The notes beneath the pieces are model-generated. The model was not told the origin of the DNA and ran no database searches. It saw only the letters and a program-made list of their open reading frames with translations. Position numbers and translations under genes: made by a program. Of a stretch of DNA of 22,115 bases, positions 7,770 to 15,265 are shown one piece after another. Each line of letters begins with the position of its first letter. Within the stretch, counting starts at the first letter, position 1. Source of the DNA: CAXMPK01 sp964195405 (GTDB taxonomy: Bacteria > Actinomycetota > Acidimicrobiia > Spongiisociales > ZC4RG35); contig CAXMPK010000153.1 in the NCBI GenBank assembly GCA_964195405.1, forward strand, positions 1 through 22,115, given 5' to 3'.

Positions 7770-8159
7770 GTGGCCACAGAGGTGACCATTAGACGGCGAT
7801 TGCAGTGGATGGACACCGATGCGGCCGGTATCTGGCATCACTCGACCGTCATTCGATGGGCTGAAGATGCCGAAGCCGAGTTGCACCGCCAGCTCGGAAT
7901 CGTCAGTCGAACGTTTGGCGCCACCCCCCGTGTAAACGTCGATTTCAACTTCGGTGCTCCACTCCGGTTCGACGATGAGGTCGACGTGACTTTGGGCGTG
8001 GCCGAAATGGGAGAAACGTCGATCACCTACCAAATCTCGGTCGACCGCGACGGTGAAACGCTCGCTGCGGGAAAGATGGTTTCGGTCCTCATCGATGCAG
8101 CAAGCGGAGCCAAAAAGCCGTGGCCCGACGACATGCGACGGCTGCTCAGTCCGTCCTGA
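7770..8159 (+). CDS. Hot-dog acyl-CoA thioesterase (4-hydroxybenzoyl-CoA thioesterase family)
   Basis: 129 aa, single hot-dog domain. The N-terminal LQWMDTDAAGIWHHSTVIRW matches the 4HBT signature in which the Asp of D-x-D-x-x-G-x-x-x-x is catalytic. The remainder (VNVDFNFGAPLRFDDEVDV, SITYQISVDRDGETLAAGK) forms the expected strand series. Beside a benzoate-CoA ligase and box genes, a benzoyl-CoA thioesterase that frees trapped CoA, as described for box pathways, is the best guess; other aryl- or acyl-CoA substrates are possible. The GTG start at 7770 is fixed by AGGAGG (7759-7764) 5 nt upstream. Its 3' end overlaps the convergent ligase gene by 14 nt. Confidence 0.88.
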   Translation: MATEVTIRRRLQWMDTDAAGIWHHSTVIRWAEDAEAELHRQLGIVSRTFGATPRVNVDFNFGAPLRFDDEVDVTLGVAEMGETSITYQISVDRDGETLAAGKMVSVLIDAASGAKKPWPDDMRRLLSPS

Positions 8160-9645
8160 GTTTGAATCGCTGAATCTTCCCGGTCGCTGTCCTAGGAAAA
8201 TCCTCAACAAAATTGACAGTGTGCGGGTACTGATAGCCGAGCAGAGTCTCCTTGCACCATGTTTGGAGTTCGCTGATATCGGGCTTTTCGGAATCGTCGG
8301 CGAGGATCACAAACGCCTTGATGCGTGAGATGTCGTCCACCTCGGCCCGAACCACGGCTGCTTCGCTGATGGACCGATGTTCCATCAGTCGGTTCTCGAT
8401 CTCGATCGGACTCACCCAGAGGCCACCGATCTTCATCATGTCGTCCACACGTCCCTCATAGACGTAGTGGCCTTCATTGTCCCGGTGATAGCGATCTCCG
8501 GAGGCGAACCACTCCCCGACCAGTTTCGCCTTGGTTCGCTCAACCTGATGCCAGTACCCGGTGAGGGCACTGGGGCCTTTGACCCACAATTCTCCGGCGT
8601 CATCGTTCTCGATGAGGCTGCCCTCGGGATCACGGATCTCCAGCTCATAGCCGTCGACCGGCCCACCCGACGTGCCGGGTTTGACTTGATCAACACGGTT
8701 CGAGCAGTAGATATGGAGCATCTCCGTAGAGCCAAGCCCGTCGAGAATCTCGATTCCGGTCCGTTGGTGAAACCGCCGCCAGGTCTCTGGCGGAAGGGGC
8801 TCGGCGGCCGAGATAGCCAGCCGTACCGACGACCAGTCGACCTCGTCGAACTCTGGAAGGGCCATAACAGCGTTGTAAAGCGCCGGTACCGAGAAGAAGA
8901 GACTGGGCCGGTGAGTGTTCACCCGCTCCAAGAGGGCATCCGGGGTGGGCCGCCCGGTGAGGTATATCGAGGTGGCCCCCACCGAGAGTGGGAATGTCAG
9001 ACTGTTGCCAAGCCCATAGGCATGGAACATCTTGGTGCTGGAGAACACCACATCGCGCTCACCGATGCCCAACGTTGGCCAGGCGTAGCGCCGCGCCGTG
9101 GCTTCGAAGTTGGCGTGACGATGCACCACCGCTTTGGGAAGACCTGTCGAGCCCGAGCTGTACAACCAAAAGGCTGGGTCGTCGGGGTGGGTATCAACCG
9201 GATCGAATTCATCGCCTCCCTGGGTCATCCAGGAACCAAGCAGGTCTCCATCGATGGATCGCACATTTGGTCTTGTGGCGAGCTGCGGGGAAACCTTCTC
9301 CGCGAATCCGGAATCAAAGATCGCGGCTACTGCATAGGAGTCGTCCATGAAATAGCCGAAGTCTTCGGGGCGCGCCAGGAAGTTGACCGGAATCGGGATG
9401 GCTCCCATCCGCATCGCACCGAGGAACGCAGTCGGGAACGCCGGAGTGTCGTCCAAAACCAGCAAAACCCGCTCTCCTCTCCGCACTCCCTCACCCACCA
9501 GATGGTTGGCTACCCGGCACGTTGCGGCATGAATGTCACCAAAAGTCCATTCTTCGTTATCCGCGGTTATGGCAGCCGTTTTGTCGCCACGCCCTGCTTC
9601 GAGGTTGAAGTCGAGAACCGTGCTTACGTTGGGAGTCACCTGCAT
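8146..9645 (-). CDS. Benzoate--CoA ligase
   Basis: Acyl-adenylate-forming enzyme, 499 aa. Core motifs are present in order: YSSGSTGLPKAVVH (A3 P-loop, about 162-175), FHAYGLGNSLTFPL (substrate-pocket region typical of benzoate and 4-hydroxybenzoate ligases), GLGSTEMLH (A5), ELWVKG and SGDRY (A6-A7), GRVDDMMKIGG (A8), and TATGKIQRFKLR with the adenylation Lys at about 490 (A10). It activates benzoate, or a close relative, with ATP and CoA, supplying the BoxB substrate. ATG at 9645 has no Shine-Dalgarno, but TACGTT (9658-9653) lies 7 nt upstream, fitting a leaderless start. Ring-substituent specificity cannot be read from sequence. It is a separate unit from boxCB, about 2.5 kb beyond boxC. Confidence 0.92.
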   Translation of the reverse strand: MQVTPNVSTVLDFNLEAGRGDKTAAITADNEEWTFGDIHAATCRVANHLVGEGVRRGERVLLVLDDTPAFPTAFLGAMRMGAIPIPVNFLARPEDFGYFMDDSYAVAAIFDSGFAEKVSPQLATRPNVRSIDGDLLGSWMTQGGDEFDPVDTHPDDPAFWLYSSGSTGLPKAVVHRHANFEATARRYAWPTLGIGERDVVFSSTKMFHAYGLGNSLTFPLSVGATSIYLTGRPTPDALLERVNTHRPSLFFSVPALYNAVMALPEFDEVDWSSVRLAISAAEPLPPETWRRFHQRTGIEILDGLGSTEMLHIYCSNRVDQVKPGTSGGPVDGYELEIRDPEGSLIENDDAGELWVKGPSALTGYWHQVERTKAKLVGEWFASGDRYHRDNEGHYVYEGRVDDMMKIGGLWVSPIEIENRLMEHRSISEAAVVRAEVDDISRIKAFVILADDSEKPDISELQTWCKETLLGYQYPHTVNFVEDFPRTATGKIQRFKLRTD

Positions 9646-9686
9646 TAGCCCAAACGTACCGGTCTACCGCTTAGCCTGCCGCCGAC

Positions 9687-10025
9687 ATGAGCAAGACAAG
9701 ACGGGGCCGAGGAGGACAGCCGCAACTGACCGTCATCTTCTGGCGTGACATCCCGGCACAAGTCAAAGCAAGGGCGGGAGGGGTGCGTGCCAGCGCCAGA
9801 CTCCCCGATCGGTTCATGACCTCAGTGGACGCCGCCGCGACCAAGGCTGGCAAGACCTCCGACGACGACTACATCGGCGAATGGAGGGAGGAAAGTCGGG
9901 CGTGTGGTCAGGATCTTCAAATGGAAGTGGACCGTGAGGCCGACAACATCGCCGAAACCTATCCCAGGGACCTGATCAAGACCTACATACGAAACGGCGG
10001 ATGGGCGCCTACCGAATCTCCATGA
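9687..10025 (+). CDS. Small PF13769-like ('virulence factor' family) protein
   Basis: 112 aa, cytoplasmic. After a basic, Gly-rich start (SKTRRGRGG) comes LTVIFWRDIPAQVKARAG, then ARLPDRFMTSVDAAATKAG and DDDYIGEWREES. This order, especially a strand ending in the WRDIPAQV motif, is what I associate with the 'virulence factor' family PF13769. The name has no experimental support here. From memory, relatives often lie near corrinoid methyltransferase and MetF-like genes in marine bacteria, which would fit this position, but I could not check that. ATG at 9687 lacks a Shine-Dalgarno; TAGCCT (9672-9677) is 9 nt upstream. The gene is divergent from the benzoate ligase by 41 bp, and its 3' end overlaps the convergent PhnD-like gene by 17 nt. 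Confidence 0.75.
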   Translation: MSKTRRGRGGQPQLTVIFWRDIPAQVKARAGGVRASARLPDRFMTSVDAAATKAGKTSDDDYIGEWREESRACGQDLQMEVDREADNIAETYPRDLIKTYIRNGGWAPTESP

Positions 10026-10806
10026 AATCGGCGGCTTCGCAAGCTTCGACCATCCGTCTGATGTCGTTGTAGTCGGCCGGCCCTACCTCTACCCACTTCT
10101 CGACAGTTCCAAGCGCAAGGACTTCACGTCCCTCAGAAGTCTTGTCGAAACCGATCAGGACGTCTCGCACCCTCTGTCGAAAGTCGTCGTCAAATCGTTT
10201 CGAGATCGCAACCGGCTGAATCGTCGATGGACCGACGGCGTCGATGATCTTCAGGTTGTCGGTGACTTCAGGATGGTCTCTCATCTCGATAGCGAGCACC
10301 TGTGAGTCGATGGCTGAAGAATCGACCTCGCCATCAGCGACCATGCGCACAGATGTTTCGTGAAATCCGGCGTTTACGACCTCCGAGAAGAATCCGTTGG
10401 TTTCCCCAATCGACACCATGTGATATCTGGTGATGCCGTATCCGGACTGTGACAGTGGCTCATTGAACGACCATGACTTGCCCCGCAAGTCGAGGAAGCA
10501 CTTGGCCGGGCTGTCCTTGTGGACAATCACATCTGAGAAATAGATTGGCGAGCCGGCGTAGCGCTTCCCCTGCAATACCGGAGCCGCAATGGGCTCGGCG
10601 GGTGAAATCCCCTCGCGCTCGAACATCACGTAGGGAAGGCTGCAAACAAAACAAATGTCGTTCACATCGTTGCGACAGTTCTCGTAGTCGGTCTCAACGA
10701 TGAGCTCGGTGCTCATCCCAAGCGCCTCACCCACCGCGTCGGCAACAGTCTGATATACACGCAGCATGTTGGGAGCGAGAAAGGTCCCGAATCGAAGATC
10801 GGCCAT
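10009..10806 (-). CDS. PhnD-like periplasmic-binding-fold protein without signal peptide
   Basis: 265 aa with the PhnD/type 2 periplasmic-binding fold: LRFGTFLAPNMLRVYQTVADAVG at the N-terminus, a hinge region NDICFVCSLPYVMF, YFSDVIVHKDSPAKCFLDLRGKSW and an SQSGYGITRYHM segment, the usual places for phosphate, phosphite or phosphonate ligands. The oddity is the lack of any signal or lipoprotein sequence: the protein begins MADLRFGTF, and an in-frame TAG lies at 10818-10816, so no longer start exists. TAGTCT (10818-10813) is 6 nt before the ATG, fitting a leaderless transcript. It should therefore act in the cytoplasm, perhaps as a ligand sensor or scavenger rather than a transporter subunit. 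It follows etfA by 72 bp on the same strand; no permease genes are present. Confidence 0.8.
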   Translation of the reverse strand: MADLRFGTFLAPNMLRVYQTVADAVGEALGMSTELIVETDYENCRNDVNDICFVCSLPYVMFEREGISPAEPIAAPVLQGKRYAGSPIYFSDVIVHKDSPAKCFLDLRGKSWSFNEPLSQSGYGITRYHMVSIGETNGFFSEVVNAGFHETSVRMVADGEVDSSAIDSQVLAIEMRDHPEVTDNLKIIDAVGPSTIQPVAISKRFDDDFRQRVRDVLIGFDKTSEGREVLALGTVEKWVEVGPADYNDIRRMVEACEAADFMEIR

Positions 10807-10878
10807 CGGGCGAGACTAGATCCAGATTCTCGAGGCCGGGTCAGAAGTGCATATCCATCACTTCCCATGGTTGTTGCT

Positions 10879-11826
10879 TCAGCCCCGTCGGGCCTTGACC
10901 TCAGCGACTATCGCCGGGATGATCGGCGCCAGATCACCAACGACCGCATAGTCGGCTTTGGTCACCATGGGAGCCTCGGCGTCAGTGTTGATGGCGATGA
11001 TGGTCTTCGACGCCATCATCCCCACCCAATGTTGGATTGCTCCGCTGATGCCACATGCGATGTAGAGGTCGGGCGCAATCACGGTCCCGGTTTGCCCAAC
11101 CTGGTCGGAGTGTGGGCGCCAGCCGTTGTTGGTGACGACACGGGAACAGCCGACCACACCACCAAGCAGCTCGGCCAACTCCTCCAAAGACGCAAAACCC
11201 TCCGCACTCCCAACACCACGACCACCACTCACCACAACTGGCGCGGTGGCGAGGGTGACACCTTCTGCTGTGACCACCCGATCAACAATCTTGGTGACCA
11301 GATCCGCATCCGAAAGCTCAGGTGTGAACACCTCGACGATGACACCGTCTGGCGATTCCGCGACCGCGGCGTCGACGGTGTGTTCGGCAATGGTGACCAG
11401 TTTGATTGGCGCCTCGAGGGTGGTGGATTCCAACAGCGATCCCCCCCAACGAGTACGCGAGATATTCCAGACTTCGGGGCCAGCATCTATTTCAACGCAA
11501 TTGGCCACCATCGGAAGACCGCTGATAGCGCCGACGTGAGCCATCACCTCGTTGCCCCGCTCATTGCCGATGGCGACCACAGCCTCCGGCGACAGCGACG
11601 CTGTCAACTGGGCAAGAGCCGATCCCCAGGCCATGGGGTTGTAATCGTCGAGACCGTCAGCCTTGACCACGTGTTGGACGACAACCCCATATTCCCCCAG
11701 GCCATCTAGCTCGACGCCGATTACCGCGGCATGGAGATCATCGTCGAGCGATCGCGCCAGTGTCAGTCCCTGAAGGCTGCTCTCCTCGAATTCACCTCGA
11801 TCGTGTGTGATCAGAACCAGAATCAT
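10879..11826 (-). CDS. etfA: Electron transfer flavoprotein alpha subunit
   Basis: 315 aa. The C-terminal FAD-binding domain is typical: GGRGVGSAEGF, GCSRVVTNNGW (with the conserved Arg), QVGQTGTVIAPDLYIACGIS and GAIQHWVGMMASKTIIAIN. Together with EtfB it takes electrons from a flavoprotein dehydrogenase and passes them on, usually to ETF:quinone oxidoreductase at the membrane. Its ATG (11826) overlaps the etfB stop by 4 nt (ATGA), so the subunits are translationally coupled. Its place directly behind a dimethylglycine/sarcosine dehydrogenase-like gene suggests a dedicated partner rather than the general fatty-acid ETF. No ETF:quinone oxidoreductase gene is in the window. Confidence 0.95.
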   Translation of the reverse strand: MILVLITHDRGEFEESSLQGLTLARSLDDDLHAAVIGVELDGLGEYGVVVQHVVKADGLDDYNPMAWGSALAQLTASLSPEAVVAIGNERGNEVMAHVGAISGLPMVANCVEIDAGPEVWNISRTRWGGSLLESTTLEAPIKLVTIAEHTVDAAVAESPDGVIVEVFTPELSDADLVTKIVDRVVTAEGVTLATAPVVVSGGRGVGSAEGFASLEELAELLGGVVGCSRVVTNNGWRPHSDQVGQTGTVIAPDLYIACGISGAIQHWVGMMASKTIIAINTDAEAPMVTKADYAVVGDLAPIIPAIVAEVKARRG

Positions 11827-12590
11827 TGGACGAGCACCTGGAGCTCCTCAAGCAGATCCACTACGGACTTGGCGGCTTCGGGGCCCGTGCCCAGGATCAC
11901 CGTCTCGCTGACCTCAACATCCGGCGTAACCAGTCGAATCATCTGCTGGCCGCTTCCAACACGTTCCTGGTCCAGCCGCTGGACTTCGACCTTCTTGGCG
12001 TTGAGGCGACCCTTCAGCGTCGGGTAGCGAGGGAGGTTGATGCCCTCCTTGACCGCCACCACAGCGGGCCTGGGCACCTGATAGATCTCTGAGCCAGAAG
12101 GTGTGTCACGACGGAGGCTTAGCCAGTCGTCGCCCACTTCGATCCCCTTGATCCCCGAAACGACTGGCCGGCCGAGAGCATGAGCGACCCTGATCCCCAC
12201 CTGGTAGCCACCGGAGTCAGCCGACTCGTTGCCAAAGAGGATCAGGTCGAATTCACCTTCACTCTCCAACTCCTCAATGGCCGCTGTCAGGGCGGTGGCG
12301 GTCGAAATCGGATCCCAATCGGAACCTTCGGTCGGCACCAGCACCGCCTCGTGGGCGCCAACAGCCAACGAAGACCGAAGCTGATCTTCGGCTTCTGTGG
12401 GACCGAGTGTGATCACCGTGACAGTCCCACCGTGGATCTCGGCGATCTGAACCGCTTCCTCGACGGCACACTCCTCATGGGGGCTGACAGTGAACGACAA
12501 CAGGTTGGCATCGATGCCTTGGGCGTCTTCAGTGAGAACGATCTTCGCCCCGGGCGCAGGCACCCGCTTTACACAGACCAAGACTCTCAT
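11823..12590 (-). CDS. etfB: Electron transfer flavoprotein beta subunit
   Basis: 255 aa, FixA/EtfB type. MRVLVCVKRVPAPGAKI at the start, FTVSPHEECAVEEAVQI, the nucleotide-contacting segment GNESADSGGYQVGIRVAHAL at about 125-145, and RPAVVAVKEGINLPRYPTLKG are characteristic. It forms the ETF heterodimer with the EtfA encoded immediately downstream (4-nt overlap). The gene starts 13 bp after the stop of the dehydrogenase-like gene on the same strand, so the order is dehydrogenase, etfB, etfA. The GNESADSGGYQ variant of the nucleotide loop resembles ETFs that accompany methylamine-type or sarcosine-type dehydrogenases rather than the mitochondrial type, but this is a judgement by eye. Confidence 0.95.
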   Translation of the reverse strand: MRVLVCVKRVPAPGAKIVLTEDAQGIDANLLSFTVSPHEECAVEEAVQIAEIHGGTVTVITLGPTEAEDQLRSSLAVGAHEAVLVPTEGSDWDPISTATALTAAIEELESEGEFDLILFGNESADSGGYQVGIRVAHALGRPVVSGIKGIEVGDDWLSLRRDTPSGSEIYQVPRPAVVAVKEGINLPRYPTLKGRLNAKKVEVQRLDQERVGSGQQMIRLVTPDVEVSETVILGTGPEAAKSVVDLLEELQVLVQ

Positions 12591-12603
12591 AGGCGGAAAG
12601 GCA

Positions 12604-15108
12604 CTACTTCATTCGCTCGTTGTGGGGGTCGAAGTAAGGCCGACTTCCGGCCACCGCCACTTTCACCGGGTAGAGCTCATTCATGTACATCACCTGGAGA
12701 TCGGTCCCCTCAGCCGCATATTGAGGCGGTAGGTAAGACAGCAACAGGTATTTGCCGGTTGAGGGACTGGCGCCGGCACTTGTCGCCCGGGAAACCCGAC
12801 CTTTGACGTCGAGAATTCGATCACCTTCCAAGGTGAGGATTGGCTCATTGCCACCCGTCGGATAGCGAGCGATTCCCGTCGACGAGGTGTGATCTTCCAT
12901 TGTCAATGTGCAAAGAATTGCCGCCGGATCCTCGTCGCGGGCCCTGAGATAGGCCTCTTTGCCGATGAAATCGGCGGCCTTCACCCTGGGTCGGGCCAAA
13001 CCAGCTTCGACAGGGTTGTACTCAGACTCGAGTTCGGCACCCATCAGGCGATAGCCCTTTTCAAGACGGCCCGTGGTGCCATAGACACCGGCTCCAACCG
13101 GAACGATCCCAAACTCCTGGCCGGCTTCCCATAGTGCATCCCAGAGCTCGAGGCCGTGATCCATGTCGGCGTAGATCTCCCAGCCGTAGTCCCCGACATA
13201 GGAGATCCGAAGCAGTCTCACCAGGATCGAGCCAATCATCACTTCCTTGCTGTGCCCGTATGGGAGCGCCTCATCTGAAACATCGTCGTCGGTCACCTTG
13301 GCCATCACGTAACCAGCCTTTGGTCCCCAGAGTCCGACCGTGCAGACGTCAGAGGTGAGGTCCTCGAATGCGACCGAATCATCGTCGGGCAGGCACTTGC
13401 GAAACCATTGGCTGTCTTTCGGTCCGTCGAAGCCGCCAGAGATGATCCGATAATGATCTTCACCAAGACGAATCAGCGTCAGGTCGGCTTTGAACCCACC
13501 GTCCTCGGTCAATAGCGGTGTGTAGATCGATCGTCCCACGGCCAGGTCACACTTGTTGACCGTCATCTTCTCGACATAGTCGACAACACCGGGCCCGCCT
13601 ACTTCAAAGATGGCGAAAGCTGTTACATCGACCATCCCAACTCCATCCCGCATGGCGAGATGTTCAGCGTTCTGTATCGGTGACCACCACCGGGCGTCCC
13701 ATTCCGAATGTCGTCGCGGGATCCGCTCTCCATACTTCTCCAGCAGCGGGGCATTGGACTCATACCAGTGAGGCCGCTCCCAGTTGCCGGCTTCGAAATA
13801 GACCGCGCCCAACCCTGTGGTTCTGGAGTGGAAGGGGCTGGTCCTCAAACCTCGCCTGGTCTCCCACTGCTCTCTGGGATGAACGATGCCGTAGGTCTTG
13901 TTGAAGTGCTCCGAGCACCGGGCGAGGATGTGCTCTTCGGTGCGCTGGTTGTCATAGAAACGGGCAACATCCGAAGCGTGAGGGTCGATCTCCGGATAAC
14001 CCTGGGTCATCCACTCGGCAAGGGCACGACCCGTCCCGGGACCCTCCTTGATCCAGATGGCGGCACACGACCACACACCTGTGACCTCGGTCTCGCCGAC
14101 CAGCGGCATCGCGTCGGGAGTGAGCGAGAGCAAGCCGTTTATCCCGTACCGCATCTCGGCGTCACCCAGGAACGGCATCAGCTCGAGAGCCTGCTCTAAC
14201 TGGGGGTCGAAGTCATCCTCGGTCAATGGCAGTTCTGTCGGAGAAAGACGGGCTTCATCAATCGACGGAATCGCGTCGGGATGATGGAAGATCGGTCGGT
14301 GGGCGTAGGAACCCACCTCCATCGATCCAGCGGTCTGCCGCTCGTAGCAATAGGTGTCCATGTCACGCACGATCGGATATCCGATCTCATTACCCGTTGC
14401 CTGGAGGATCGCAAGAGGACCGACATCGATCATCTGATGGACCGCCGGGGTCAGCGGGATCGACGCACCGGCCATCTTGGCGATTCGAGGACTCCAAACC
14501 CCGCAGGCGACAACCAGGTAGTCACACTCGACCCGCCCACGATCGGTGACCACTGCCTTGACCCGGTTGCTCTCGACTTCGACGTCGAGCACTTCGGTAT
14601 TGGGCGAGACAGTGAGTGCGTTCTTGGACATGGCACCCTCCCTCATCAATGTTCCGGCTTGGAGCGAGTCGACCACTGAGACGCTCGGGGTATACCAGCC
14701 ACCCACGAGGATGGACTCGTCGATGAAAGGAACGTGGTCTTTGATCTGTGCCGGCGTGAGAAGCTCAGATTCGATGCCCCAAGCCATGGCAGAAGTCATC
14801 CGACGCCGAAACTCCTCCATTCGGGCTTCGTTGCGAGCCACCTCGATGCCACCGCTGACGGTATTGACCCCCATCGCCTCATACTGCTGCTGGCTGTCGA
14901 GCGTGAGGTGTGCCATCTCCTTGCTGTGATCCACGGGGAAGATGAAGTTGGAGGCATGACCCGTTGAACCACCCGGATTGGGCAGCGGTCCCTTGTCAAT
15001 CTGAAGAATGTCTTTCCACCCGAGTTCGGCCAGATGGTGAACAACGGAGTTGCCGACGATGCCGGCGCCGACAACAACGACGTTTACCGAGGTGGGGATG
15101 TCGCTCAA
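12604..15108 (-). CDS. Dimethylglycine/sarcosine dehydrogenase-like flavoprotein (FAD oxidoreductase + GcvT fusion)
   Basis: 834 aa. The N-terminal half is a DAO-type FAD domain: dinucleotide loop VVVGAGIVGNSVVHHLAELG (10-30), then GGSTGHASNFIF, whose His51 aligns with the His that carries covalent FAD in mammalian dimethylglycine and sarcosine dehydrogenases (GSTWHAAG). The C-terminal half is a GcvT/aminomethyltransferase-type folate domain (KMTVNKCDLAVG, LWGPKAGYVM, SYVGDYGWEIYADMDHG, RLEKGYRLMGAEL) ending in a GcvT-C barrel. Such enzymes oxidatively demethylate N-methylglycines and pass the C1 unit to tetrahydrofolate. The TTG start at 15108 has AGGAGAGG a few nt upstream. It heads the operon with etfB and etfA and is divergent from the corrinoid operon. 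Dimethylglycine is the preferred substrate guess; sarcosine or another secondary or tertiary amine is possible. Confidence 0.9.
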   Translation of the reverse strand: MSDIPTSVNVVVVGAGIVGNSVVHHLAELGWKDILQIDKGPLPNPGGSTGHASNFIFPVDHSKEMAHLTLDSQQQYEAMGVNTVSGGIEVARNEARMEEFRRRMTSAMAWGIESELLTPAQIKDHVPFIDESILVGGWYTPSVSVVDSLQAGTLMREGAMSKNALTVSPNTEVLDVEVESNRVKAVVTDRGRVECDYLVVACGVWSPRIAKMAGASIPLTPAVHQMIDVGPLAILQATGNEIGYPIVRDMDTYCYERQTAGSMEVGSYAHRPIFHHPDAIPSIDEARLSPTELPLTEDDFDPQLEQALELMPFLGDAEMRYGINGLLSLTPDAMPLVGETEVTGVWSCAAIWIKEGPGTGRALAEWMTQGYPEIDPHASDVARFYDNQRTEEHILARCSEHFNKTYGIVHPREQWETRRGLRTSPFHSRTTGLGAVYFEAGNWERPHWYESNAPLLEKYGERIPRRHSEWDARWWSPIQNAEHLAMRDGVGMVDVTAFAIFEVGGPGVVDYVEKMTVNKCDLAVGRSIYTPLLTEDGGFKADLTLIRLGEDHYRIISGGFDGPKDSQWFRKCLPDDDSVAFEDLTSDVCTVGLWGPKAGYVMAKVTDDDVSDEALPYGHSKEVMIGSILVRLLRISYVGDYGWEIYADMDHGLELWDALWEAGQEFGIVPVGAGVYGTTGRLEKGYRLMGAELESEYNPVEAGLARPRVKAADFIGKEAYLRARDEDPAAILCTLTMEDHTSSTGIARYPTGGNEPILTLEGDRILDVKGRVSRATSAGASPSTGKYLLLSYLPPQYAAEGTDLQVMYMNELYPVKVAVAGSRPYFDPHNERMK

Positions 15109-15140
15109 TTGCCTCTCCTACTACCAGACATGACGGGCGT

Positions 15141-15231
15141 GTGGGGTGCCCACGCTTGGCCGATTCTGTTTCCTAGATCATGGGTCGTGTTCTAGACTGC
15201 CGCTGTCAGTGGAATCCCACTGTACAGTACA
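15141..15231. promoter_or_regulatory. Cluster of inverted repeats in the divergent spacer (candidate operators)
   Basis: The 157-bp spacer (15109-15265) between the dehydrogenase and corrinoid operons holds GTGGG-GTG-CCCAC (15141-15153), a perfect 6-4-6 dyad CAGTGGAATCCCACTG (15207-15222), and, overlapping it, TGTAC-A-GTACA (15221-15231), inside which ACTGTACAGT (15219-15228) is a perfect 10-bp palindrome. Dimeric repressor sites of the GntR or IclR kind look like this, but no regulator gene is in the window. I could not assign -35/-10 elements with confidence. Confidence 0.5.
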
Positions 15232-15265
15232 CGTCCCACATCGTGGAACCTCTGGAGGAGAACCG

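Noticed and set aside
8377..9648. 423-codon open frame on the plus strand opposite the benzoate-CoA ligase
   Set aside because: It is the antisense shadow of a gene with all adenylate-forming motifs; its translation shows no recognisable domain and has the composition expected of an antisense high-GC frame.
10844..10864. GAAGTG-9 nt-CACTTC dyad between etfA and the PhnD-like gene
   Set aside because: A 6-bp stem with a 9-nt loop is short enough to occur by chance; noted but not claimed as a terminator.
10867..11709. 280-codon open frame opposite etfA
   Set aside because: The minus-strand product is an unmistakable EtfA with intact FAD-binding motifs; the plus-strand translation is low-quality and rich in His, Arg and Thr.
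12180..12806. 208-codon plus-strand frame across etfB and the dehydrogenase end
   Set aside because: Antisense to two well-supported genes, with no domain signature and no ribosome-binding site.
15154..15206. Possible sigma-70 -35/-10 pairs (TTGGCC, TAGACT and others) for the corrinoid operon
   Set aside because: No pair had convincing spacing and consensus on either strand, so I list only the inverted repeats.
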